Of a DNA stretch of 64,000 nucleotides, positions 56,072 through 63,256 are shown piece after piece. The stretch is from NCBI RefSeq assembly GCF_000428905.1, contig NZ_KE386814.1, positions 124,001-188,000 on the forward strand. The letters run 5' to 3'. Position numbers and translations under genes: made by a program. Position 1 is the first letter of the stretch, and the number at the start of each line of letters is the position of its first letter. Under the pieces are notes generated by a model. That model saw only the letters and a program-made list of their open reading frames with translations, was not told the origin of the DNA and made no database searches. This DNA is from Brumicola pallidula DSM 14239 = ACAM 615. Its GTDB lineage: Bacteria > Pseudomonadota > Gammaproteobacteria > Enterobacterales > Alteromonadaceae.

Positions 56072-56434
56072 ATGAATGACACGATATTTACAAAAATTAT
56101 TAATAAAGAGATCCCGGCCGATATATTGTTTGAAGACGACAGGGTCATCGCCTTTAAGGACATTAACCCACAAGCGCCAGTGCACTTCTTAGTTATCCCG
56201 AAAAAGGCGATCGCTACCACCAATGATATTGTTGCTGAAGACGAAGCACTCATCGGTTATATGCATCGCGTTGCAGCAAATGTCGCAAAAGACTTAGGTG
56301 TCGCAGAGCAGGGATTTAGAACAGTAATGAATTGTAATCAAGATGGCGGGCAAACGGTTTACCATATTCATTTGCACGTTTTAGCAGGGAAAGCATTGGG
56401 ATGGCCTCCTTATCAAGAACGATTAAAAGGGTAA
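56072..56434 (+). CDS. hinT: HIT family purine nucleoside phosphoramidase HinT
   Basis: A 120-residue HIT-domain protein that hydrolyses adenosine 5'-phosphoramidates such as lysyl-AMP. The histidine triad is His98-x-His100-x-His102 in YHIHLHVLAGK, and the N-terminal KIINKEIPADILFEDD is the family start. It lies 46 bases after uppP and could be cotranscribed. Confidence 0.96.
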   Translation: MNDTIFTKIINKEIPADILFEDDRVIAFKDINPQAPVHFLVIPKKAIATTNDIVAEDEALIGYMHRVAANVAKDLGVAEQGFRTVMNCNQDGGQTVYHIHLHVLAGKALGWPPYQERLKG

Positions 56435-56567
56435 ACTAATTCATCAGTTTGAAGCGATTAGTCACAATTTTCAGTTGTACAGTGATGCAATCAAACCAAC
56501 GGTAAAATGTCATCAGAGTTTTGCTAACGTAGTTAAGCAAAATATAAAATTATAAGGTTTTATTTAC

Positions 56568-57401
56568 ATGTCAACTCAAAATGCACTGTTAACTATTTTA
56601 GTCGAAAAAATTAACAACGATACTTTGGTGTTACCAACGCTTCCTGCAATTGCATTGAAAGTAAGAAGATCGGCTGACGATCCCAATATCAATTTGAATG
56701 GCATGGCTGACGTAGTAGGTCTTGATCCGTCGTTGAGCGCTCGGATGATTAAAATTTCCAATAGTGCCTATTTAGGTCGTACCGTTAAGGTAACTTCTAC
56801 CACGCAAGCGGTAACTCGAATTGGTCTAAATCAAGTCAAGAATATTGCCACCGCTTTGGCGATGGAACAACTGTTTGTTTCGAAAAATGAAACTGTTAAA
56901 AAATACATGACGAAAATGTGGAATGACACTGTCGATATTGTAGCAAATGCGATGGCGGCTATGCTGACTTATCAAGCTGCGACAGGTAAAAAGAACCTGA
57001 GTTTAGATACCATGACACTTTCTGCATTGGTAGCTAATATAGGTGCATTACCGGTATTAACTGAAGCCGAACGTCATGACAGTGTTTTTGCCAATCCAAC
57101 TTTCCTTGATGTAGCTATCCAGAAACTGTCCGGTCGCATTGGTGGCAGTATTATGCGTGAATGGCAATTTAATGAGGTTTTTATTCAGTGCGCAGAGCAT
57201 TGGAGAAACTTAGAGTTCACTGAACCAACCATTGACTATATTGATTTCGTTCGTATAGGCGCGGCATTATCAAATCAAGCAGACAATGGTGATGAAATCC
57301 TAACGCTAGCACAACAGAAAGGTATTTTTGCTGATGTTGAAATTTACCAGTCCCCTGAGTTTGCGGAAATTAGAGATAATGCAAAAGCTATCTTCGCGTA
57401 A
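56568..57401 (+). CDS. HDOD domain protein
   Basis: A 277-residue cytoplasmic protein made almost wholly of an HDOD domain, a catalytically inactive relative of HD phosphohydrolases found in bacterial signalling. The helix-rich start is LPTLPAIALKVRRSADDPNINLNGMADVVGLDPSLSARMIKISNSAYLG (in parts), followed by ITRIGLNQVKNIATALAMEQLF-type sequence. No GGDEF, EAL or receiver domain is attached. An AAGG site lies 11 bases before the ATG. Its partner and signal are unknown. Confidence 0.9.
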   Translation: MSTQNALLTILVEKINNDTLVLPTLPAIALKVRRSADDPNINLNGMADVVGLDPSLSARMIKISNSAYLGRTVKVTSTTQAVTRIGLNQVKNIATALAMEQLFVSKNETVKKYMTKMWNDTVDIVANAMAAMLTYQAATGKKNLSLDTMTLSALVANIGALPVLTEAERHDSVFANPTFLDVAIQKLSGRIGGSIMREWQFNEVFIQCAEHWRNLEFTEPTIDYIDFVRIGAALSNQADNGDEILTLAQQKGIFADVEIYQSPEFAEIRDNAKAIFA

Positions 57402-57484
57402 ATGCCTCTACTGAGTCGGATCTTGAATTATCAACTGAACATTCGTTGACTGATAAATTCAGGAACTTAAAATATATAATTATA

Positions 57485-57513
57485 AAAGCTCAACGTCTGT
57501 TGGGTTTTTTTTT
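57485..57513 (+). terminator. Rho-independent terminator of the HDOD gene
   Basis: AAAGCTCAAC pairs with GTTGGGTTTT (with G-T wobbles) across GTCT, followed by nine Ts. Confidence 0.85.
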
Positions 57514-57747
57514 GCATTAAGGGTTTGCAGCCGAAAAGTAAAATACAGTCATATATATTATCCATGGTCTGAAAAAACAGACGGGATTATTAGTCAGTTC
57601 CGGGGAGCATAAATGAGGAGTGTTCTTGTTGGTATTGATATTAATTACTTGCGTGTCACTGGATGGCGAGAGATAGAAAAAGCTGCCTTTCTCAAGCTCT
57701 CACCATGTCAGGATTTGCTGGGAACTATCCTGTTCCGAATTTCTGCT
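57514..57747. other. Short gap after the HDOD terminator
   Basis: No gene is confidently seen. A 46-codon plus-strand frame starts at ATG 57613 behind GGGGAG and runs to TAG 57753, overlapping the end of the next, convergent gene. Its composition gives no family clue and I do not call it. Confidence 0.3.
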
Positions 57748-58203
57748 CTATAGAGAGACGGCTTTCCCTGCAAATTGTTTAGCAAATGTTTTGATATCTT
57801 GATTGTTGCAAATGATATTGAATCTTTGCATGTCATGCTTCTCTAAAGCGACATCAACACCAATCAGCACTGCATCTAAACAAATTTGTGATTCAAGCGA
57901 TTCATCAGTAACAAATTTAACTTTTCTTATGTTTTGTGTTTGTTCTTGGTCTGCTTGTTTAAATGTTCTTGCTGTGCGAGCTAGCGACTTGCCGTTGCAA
58001 CTTAAAATAGCAGTGAAACGGTCAAAGTTTTCAGTGCTCTCTCGCACTAGTTGGTAAGCGGCTTTTAAGCTTTCAGTTGCTGCGGTGTAGCACACTTTAG
58101 TTTCAAATGTATTGTCTGCCGGACGAAGTTGCACATTCGTTGCTGAAACAGAAGCGCTAAATGTGATTGTCGCAATAGCGATCGAGGTGAATAAAGTTTT
58201 CAT
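57748..58203 (-). CDS. Secreted small protein with two internal repeats (DUF3718-like)
   Basis: A 151-residue protein with a signal peptide (MKTLFTSIAIATITFSASVSA), so it is periplasmic or secreted. The mature part holds two related modules: ETKVCYTAATESLKAAYQLV with FDRFTAILSCNGKSL, and ESQICLDAVLIGVDVALEKH with MQRFNIICNNQDI. Each has two cysteines in matching places and a C-terminal F, suggesting two disulfide-stabilised repeats. The pattern resembles DUF3718 proteins of marine gammaproteobacteria, but I assign this only tentatively. Three HexR-like operators lie upstream. Confidence 0.75.
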   Translation of the reverse strand: MKTLFTSIAIATITFSASVSATNVQLRPADNTFETKVCYTAATESLKAAYQLVRESTENFDRFTAILSCNGKSLARTARTFKQADQEQTQNIRKVKFVTDESLESQICLDAVLIGVDVALEKHDMQRFNIICNNQDIKTFAKQFAGKAVSL

Positions 58204-58286
58204 ATGAGTATCCCAGTAATAATATTGTGCAACAACATTGTTGCCATATAAATAATACTGATTTACATAAAGAGATCTAGCTATTT

Positions 58287-58301
58287 TGTAATAAAATTAC
58301 A
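58287..58301. promoter_or_regulatory. HexR-like operator 1
   Basis: TGTAATAAAATTACA, a perfect inverted repeat flanked by TT and AA, 84 bases upstream of the 57748-58203 gene start. It matches the HexR consensus of Gammaproteobacteria. Confidence 0.6.
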
Positions 58302-58337
58302 AAATAATTGATTTTCGTATCTTATTTAACGTTAAAA

Positions 58338-58352
58338 TGTAATTAAATTACT
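58338..58352. promoter_or_regulatory. HexR-like operator 2
   Basis: TGTAATTAAATTACT, one mismatch from a perfect palindrome, 51 bases beyond operator 1. Confidence 0.55.
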
Positions 58353-58517
58353 GTATTTTAACAATTGATACTCATTAGTCACCAAGTTTTAACAATATAA
58401 ACATAAGATGCGAATGCTTTTTACTGCACGTATTTAGTGACTTTGAGCTGTTTTGGTGAGGTTTTACACTTTCTTTCTGCACTACATTGGTGTGATTTTA
58501 GAGTACTGAAACAAAAG

Positions 58518-58532
58518 TGTAATAAAATTACA
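58518..58532. promoter_or_regulatory. HexR-like operator 3
   Basis: TGTAATAAAATTACA, identical to operator 1, 44 bases from the 3' end of rdgC. The whole 58204-58575 gap is A/T-rich and contains no gene. Confidence 0.55.
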
Positions 58533-58575
58533 TTTTTAGGCTGACCTAGCGATCAGCCTCATACTTATATCTTTA

Positions 58576-59472
58576 TTATTCCGAATCGACTTCAAATATT
58601 TTGCGAAGAGCTTCAGCAAATTCGACGACTTCAGAAGACATTAGTGTAAAATCAGCATCCAGCTTCACGTTGAGTTCATCTTTAGGGATATCTTCATTTT
58701 GTTCTTTTACGACATCAGTGAATTTCAAACGCTTTATAGATAAATCTTCGGCGATGATACAGGTGAGTCGGTCCTGCCAAGCAACGCTTAATTTTTGAAC
58801 TAACATACCAGATTGCAAATGCGCTAGTATTTCAGCCGCATCTAGGTCTTGTGATTTACACCTAATTACGGCGCCATCTTCTGACGGTGACTTGAACTCA
58901 GCTTCATCCAGTATTTCGATTTGCTCAGGTGCGTCTTGAAGAACCCAAGACGTTAGAATTTCTTGTTTGCTGCTTTTTGCAAAAGGAACAACGGGAAGTG
59001 AGCCAATACACTTTCTAACACAAGACAGAAAAGCTTCAGCTGCACCATCAGAGCTGGCATCTACGACAACAAGGTTATTCTCGGGTGAAATGAACCCGTG
59101 GGTGACACTGTTTTTAGTGAATGCTTGAGGAAGTAAACGGTGAACAATTTCTTGTTTCAAATCTTGTTGGGATTTCTTCGGAACAGGTGAACCTGTTTCA
59201 GCCTCAATTTGTGCTACTTTTTCAGCTAATTCATTGTTAATCACTGAGGCTGGCAATATTCGTTCTTGTTTTTTGAGCACTAACCAATAACGATTAGCGG
59301 TTTTTTGAAACAACATGTCGCTATTTCTAAACGGTGATGTCCACCCCATAGTAGCAATATCTTGAGAACCGCAGGGACGAAAAGACATACTTTCTAACTG
59401 AGTTTGAAGTTGTTCTTCGGTGAGTTCTAACGAGTTTGTTAGTTGATATAATTTAAGATTTTTGAACCACAT
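58576..59472 (-). CDS. rdgC: Recombination-associated protein RdgC
   Basis: Ring-shaped DNA-binding protein that restrains RecA, 298 residues against 303 in E. coli. The start at 59472 (MWFKNLKLYQLTNSLELTEEQL) matches the family; the open frame runs 33 codons further upstream through repeat-bearing DNA and is not used. Other landmarks: LESMSFRPCGSQDIATMGWTSPF (in parts), and the C-terminal VVDASSDGAAEAFLSCVRKCIGSLPVVPF region. It stands as a single gene. Confidence 0.95.
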   Translation of the reverse strand: MWFKNLKLYQLTNSLELTEEQLQTQLESMSFRPCGSQDIATMGWTSPFRNSDMLFQKTANRYWLVLKKQERILPASVINNELAEKVAQIEAETGSPVPKKSQQDLKQEIVHRLLPQAFTKNSVTHGFISPENNLVVVDASSDGAAEAFLSCVRKCIGSLPVVPFAKSSKQEILTSWVLQDAPEQIEILDEAEFKSPSEDGAVIRCKSQDLDAAEILAHLQSGMLVQKLSVAWQDRLTCIIAEDLSIKRLKFTDVVKEQNEDIPKDELNVKLDADFTLMSSEVVEFAEALRKIFEVDSE

Positions 59473-59555
59473 AGTTATTCTAATAATTACCGATAAAAAA
59501 AGTGGACGCACTCTACCAATCTGCACGCCGATGGTCAAAAGCAATTTCCGCAAGG

Positions 59556-59632
59556 CACTGAAAAAGGACACACCTATATGAGTTCAAATAGGTGTGTCCT
59601 TTTTCAGTGTCTTTTTCAGTGCTTTTTGAATG
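59556..59632. repeat. 22-bp perfect inverted repeat of core plus tandem unit
   Basis: Arms 59556-59577 and 59588-59609 are perfectly complementary, each containing a core (59567-59574, 59591-59598) and the adjoining CTTTTTCAGTG; the loop is 10 bases. On the right the 12-bp unit CTTTTTCAGTGT begins directly after the core at 59599 and is repeated at 59611, with a decayed third copy. It lies between the divergent rdgC and phoB, within their 398-base gap. Confidence 0.9.
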
Positions 59633-59676
59633 GGTATTGCAGATTTCAGTTGGTCACGCTAGTTTTGCCTGAAATA

Positions 59677-59684
59677 GGTGTGTC
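59677..59684 (+). repeat. AGGTGTGTC-type core upstream of phoB
   Basis: GAAATAGGTGTGTCCTTATTC, a close match to the extended consensus, about 190 bases before phoB. Confidence 0.8.
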
Positions 59685-59821
59685 CTTATTCTTGTGGTGG
59701 GGTAATATCAGATGTCACAAATTTTGGTGTTGGCGCAACTAAACGCTAAAATATGGTGTCTATTGGACGTTTTTTTGATTATTTTTAGAATAATTTGGTT
59801 GTTTTGCTAATTCTTTTAGTT

Positions 59822-59839
59822 ATTTAATAAAACTGTCAC
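59822..59839 (+). promoter_or_regulatory. Weak candidate Pho box before phoB
   Basis: ATTTAATAAAACTGTCAC: a good second half-site CTGTCAC and A/T linker, with a poor first half-site, 31 bases before the phoB start. Autoregulation by PhoB is usual. Confidence 0.35.
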
Positions 59840-59870
59840 AGAATACTTTAATAATGGCGGTCAATTAATT

Positions 59871-60578
59871 ATGTCACGAGTTAAATCTATGTCTCGCACA
59901 ATTTTGTTAGTTGAAGATGAAGCACCCATCAGGGAAATGCTTACTTTCGTGTTAGAACAAGCTGGTTTTAATGTTGTCGAAGCCGAAGACTTCGATGTTG
60001 CATTAGAAAAAGTAAAAGAACCGTATCCTGATCTGATACTCCTTGACTGGATGTTGCCAGGTGGTAGTGGTGTTCAATTGGCAAAAAAACTAAAACAGCA
60101 CGAATTTACACGTGAAATCCCTGTGATTATGTTGACTGCTCGAGGCGAAGAGGACGACAAAATTAGAGGCTTAGAAGCGGGTGCCGATGATTATGTCACC
60201 AAGCCGTTTTCGCCAAAAGAGCTAGTCGCTCGCATCAAGGCTGTTATGCGCCGCGTGACTCCAACTTCAAAAGAAGAGCCAATCGAGTTTAATGGCTTGA
60301 TATTGGAACCTATTTCGCATCGCGTAACGGCCAATGGCGATCCTTTAGATATGGGGCCAACCGAATTTAAGTTATTGCATTTTTTCATGACCCATCCGGA
60401 ACGCGTTTACAGCCGGGAGTTGTTACTAGATAATGTATGGGGTACTAACGTTTACGTGGAAGACCGCACGGTTGATGTGCATATTCGTCGTCTTCGCAAA
60501 GCCTTATCACAACATGGCCACGATGCCATGATCCAAACTGTCCGTGGCGCAGGATATCGCTTCTCGAATAAGATTTAA
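59871..60578 (+). CDS. phoB: Phosphate regulon response regulator PhoB
   Basis: OmpR-family response regulator of about 235 residues that activates phosphate-starvation genes. The receiver domain has the acidic pocket ([13 protein letters not shown]), the phosphorylated Asp in [13 protein letters not shown] and KPFSPKEL; the C-terminal winged helix includes [34 protein letters not shown] (in parts). The start is either 59871 or the ATG six codons later ([12 protein letters not shown]), which matches E. coli better. PhoR follows five bases after the stop. Confidence 0.96.
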   Translation: MSRVKSMSRTILLVEDEAPIREMLTFVLEQAGFNVVEAEDFDVALEKVKEPYPDLILLDWMLPGGSGVQLAKKLKQHEFTREIPVIMLTARGEEDDKIRGLEAGADDYVTKPFSPKELVARIKAVMRRVTPTSKEEPIEFNGLILEPISHRVTANGDPLDMGPTEFKLLHFFMTHPERVYSRELLLDNVWGTNVYVEDRTVDVHIRRLRKALSQHGHDAMIQTVRGAGYRFSNKI

Positions 60579-60583
60579 ATGTA

Positions 60584-61897
60584 ATGTATTACCCGCGATC
60601 ATGGACCAAAAGTATATTTAGGCTATTTATTTATCTAGCCTTCATTGTCTTGATTGGCATTTACTTAGAAAATGTCACTTTAGTGCTTTTGATCGCAACC
60701 GTGTCCCTCATTATTTTCAACTATCTGCACTTATACCAGCTAACCAAGTGGCTGTGGGAAAGTCGTAAAATGTCACCACCATCAGCCCCCGGTGTTTGGG
60801 AACATGTATATGAAGGCATTTATTATTTGCAGCGCCGCAATAGGAATAAACGCCGTAACCTAGGTGAATTGGTCAAGCGCTTCCGCGAGGGCTCAGAAGC
60901 ACTTCCAGATGCTGTCGTTGTAGTAGATAAAGAAGCGAAAATTGTGTGGTGTAATCGTCATGCAAGGATTGAAATGGGCTTAAAATGGCCTGACGATTCT
61001 GGACGCAGAATTGACAACCTTATCCGTCATCCTAAATTCATCGACTATTTTCATTCCGGTGAATATCAATATCCAATTGAAATTCCGGCTCCGACCAATC
61101 CCAATAAAACCTTTGAGTATCGGATAATGGCGTATGGTGAAGACCAACTCTTACTGATAGTTCGAGACGTTTCTCGTGTGTCTCAATTAGAAGAAATGCG
61201 CAAAGACTTTGTGGCCAATGTATCCCATGAACTGCGCACCCCACTGACGGTTATCAACGGGTATCTTGAAGTACTTACTGGCGACGGTGACGAACAAAAT
61301 CCTTTCGTAAATAAAGCAATGACGGAAATGGGAACGCAAACTAAGCGCATGCAGGCTCTTATTGAAGACTTGCTTATTTTGTCGCGAATTGAAGCATCGG
61401 CAGAGCGTATATATGAAAACACTATCGACATGACGGCAATGTTGAGGCAAGTTGAAACAGAAGCTAAAACCTTGAACAACGAAAAACAACACACTATTAC
61501 GTTTAAGGTAGATAATGAACTGCGCATATTTGGTGTTGAAACTGAAATGCGTAGCGCTTGTTCGAACCTTATCTTTAACGCTATTTATTACACGCCACCG
61601 GGCGGTAATATAAAAATCATATGGAAAAAGCGGGGTAACGCGGCGTGCTTCGCTGTGATCGATAATGGCGATGGTATTGAAGATAAACATTTACGTCGAC
61701 TAACAGAGCGCTTTTACCGCGTGGATAAAGCGCGTTCGCGAAAAACCGGTGGTTCAGGTTTGGGGTTATCCATTGTCAAGCATGTACTCAATCATCACAA
61801 TTCTTTTTTAAATATTGAGAGTAAAGTTGGTAAGGGCAGTGAATTTTCATTTATACTGCCCCCAGAACTTATTTATGAAAATAGTTTGGATTCGTGA
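60584..61897 (+). CDS. phoR: Phosphate regulon sensor histidine kinase PhoR
   Basis: Inner membrane sensor kinase of 437 residues. Two membrane helices near the N-terminus (IFRLFIYLAFIVLIGIYL, LVLLIATVSLIIFNYL), a PAS domain (about 100-195), a HisKA domain with the phosphorylated His in VANVSHELRTPLTVINGYLE, and an ATPase domain (NLIFNAIYYTPPGG, GSGLGLSIVKHVL). There is no large periplasmic loop, as is usual for PhoR. The stop overlaps the GTG start of pstS. Confidence 0.96.
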   Translation: MYYPRSWTKSIFRLFIYLAFIVLIGIYLENVTLVLLIATVSLIIFNYLHLYQLTKWLWESRKMSPPSAPGVWEHVYEGIYYLQRRNRNKRRNLGELVKRFREGSEALPDAVVVVDKEAKIVWCNRHARIEMGLKWPDDSGRRIDNLIRHPKFIDYFHSGEYQYPIEIPAPTNPNKTFEYRIMAYGEDQLLLIVRDVSRVSQLEEMRKDFVANVSHELRTPLTVINGYLEVLTGDGDEQNPFVNKAMTEMGTQTKRMQALIEDLLILSRIEASAERIYENTIDMTAMLRQVETEAKTLNNEKQHTITFKVDNELRIFGVETEMRSACSNLIFNAIYYTPPGGNIKIIWKKRGNAACFAVIDNGDGIEDKHLRRLTERFYRVDKARSRKTGGSGLGLSIVKHVLNHHNSFLNIESKVGKGSEFSFILPPELIYENSLDS

Positions 61898-63054
61898 TCA
61901 ACGTACTGCTTAAACAAGCCATTTCTGAAAAAATTAATATCAGCCTAAATGATGGTAAGCGTCTTTTGTGCTCCTTCGCCTGTCGGATGATGTGTCTGTT
62001 TATCGGACTATTAGTATTTTTCCCATTACACCTAAATGCGCAGGAGCAAGAACAGAGATCACCAGTTAAACCTGCAGTAACAAACTCATCTCAAATAGAC
62101 ACATTAACCAACAAAGAACACAGCATAGAATTGCCAGATACCACTCCCGTAGACTTGGCCTCCTTGACCAAAAAAGAGAGTTTAGCCGGCGTTTATGGCA
62201 GCATATCTTCGGTAGGTTCGGATACTTTAGCCACGTTAATTTCACTATGGTCTGAGCAATTTAAAACCGTTTACCCGCATGTTAAATTTCAAATTCAAGC
62301 ATCCGGCTCAGCCACAGCGCCACAAGCCTTAACACAAGGCACCGCGACAATAGGCCCAATGTCGCGAGCGCTGACAGCGACTGAAATCAGTCGCTTTACG
62401 CAAAAATATGGCTACCCACCAACAACGCTTATTGTTGCCGTGGATGCAATTGCTATTTATGTTGAAAAAAATAATCCGTTACAATCGCTGACGCTACAGG
62501 AAGTGGATGCGCTTTTTTCGGTGACTAGATTCTGTGGTTCATCTAAGAAGATAGACACTTGGACTGATATTGGTGTGACCAAGTTCGGTGAAAATCGAGA
62601 AGTACTGTTATACGGCCGTAATTCTGCTTCAGGGACCTATGATTTATTTAAAAAACAAGCCTTGTGCGAAGGTGATTTTAAGGCCACGGTTAATGAATTA
62701 CCGGGGTCATCATCAGTTGTATTATCGATTGCATCATCCGTTGGCGGGCTTGGCTATGCGGCGCTTGGGCAGTTTAACGAAAATGTTAAAGCGCTTTCTA
62801 TTAGCACCGAAATCGATGGTGAAAATGATTATATAGAACCCAATACCGACAATGTAACCTCGGGTAAATATCCATTCTCTCGCTACTTATATATTGTGGT
62901 CAATAAGCCACCCGATCAGCATTTACCAGTCTTGGAACGTGCATTTCTGACTTTTATTTTATCGAATGAAGGGCAGGATATGGTGAATAAAAATGGCTAC
63001 TATTCAATTAGTAAAGAACTCAGGGACAAGCAATTGGTCTCTATTTTACGTTAA
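61894..63054 (+). CDS. pstS: PstS-like phosphate-binding protein
   Basis: Periplasmic substrate-binding protein of the PstS type, 386 residues, starting with GTG inside the end of phoR (GTGA). An unusual 35-residue basic N-terminus precedes the hydrophobic signal (MMCLFIGLLVFFPLHLNAQ). A low-complexity linker to about residue 95 leads to the binding fold: SVGSDTLATLISLWSEQF, ASGSATAPQALTQGTATIGPMSR (in parts) and GRNSASGTYDLFKKQALC. The pstC, pstA and pstB genes do not follow; a second pst operon elsewhere is expected. Confidence 0.9.
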   Translation: MINVLLKQAISEKINISLNDGKRLLCSFACRMMCLFIGLLVFFPLHLNAQEQEQRSPVKPAVTNSSQIDTLTNKEHSIELPDTTPVDLASLTKKESLAGVYGSISSVGSDTLATLISLWSEQFKTVYPHVKFQIQASGSATAPQALTQGTATIGPMSRALTATEISRFTQKYGYPPTTLIVAVDAIAIYVEKNNPLQSLTLQEVDALFSVTRFCGSSKKIDTWTDIGVTKFGENREVLLYGRNSASGTYDLFKKQALCEGDFKATVNELPGSSSVVLSIASSVGGLGYAALGQFNENVKALSISTEIDGENDYIEPNTDNVTSGKYPFSRYLYIVVNKPPDQHLPVLERAFLTFILSNEGQDMVNKNGYYSISKELRDKQLVSILR

Positions 63055-63169
63055 TTAGGGCAATACGAGTCAAACAAGTCCCCGACGGCTACCATAAACA
63101 TATCAAATACAAACTCAAACTCAAACTCAAACCCATCCTCTTGTATTAAACTTTTGTGACAATACCGCT

Positions 63170-63187
63170 GTGTAACATAACTGTCAT
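63170..63187 (+). promoter_or_regulatory. Candidate Pho box
   Basis: GTGTAACATAACTGTCAT: two half-sites 11 bases apart with an A/T linker; the second is a perfect CTGTCAT. It lies 69 bases upstream of the lipoprotein gene start. A short CAAACT-type 6-bp repeat (about 63112-63132) lies just before it in the 63055-63256 gap. Confidence 0.5.
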
Positions 63188-63256
63188 TTACATCAAGTAA
63201 TCTGCTTTAAAAATTTTTAGTAGTAATTTCTTATTTTTGAAACATTGGAGAGCAAA

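Noticed and set aside
57613-57753. 46-codon plus-strand frame behind GGGGAG
   Set aside because: Overlaps the 3' end of a convergent gene and has no recognisable protein features; left uncalled.
59473-59571. N-terminal extension of rdgC
   Set aside because: The extra 33 codons run into the inverted-repeat DNA, while MWFKNL at 59472 is the family start.
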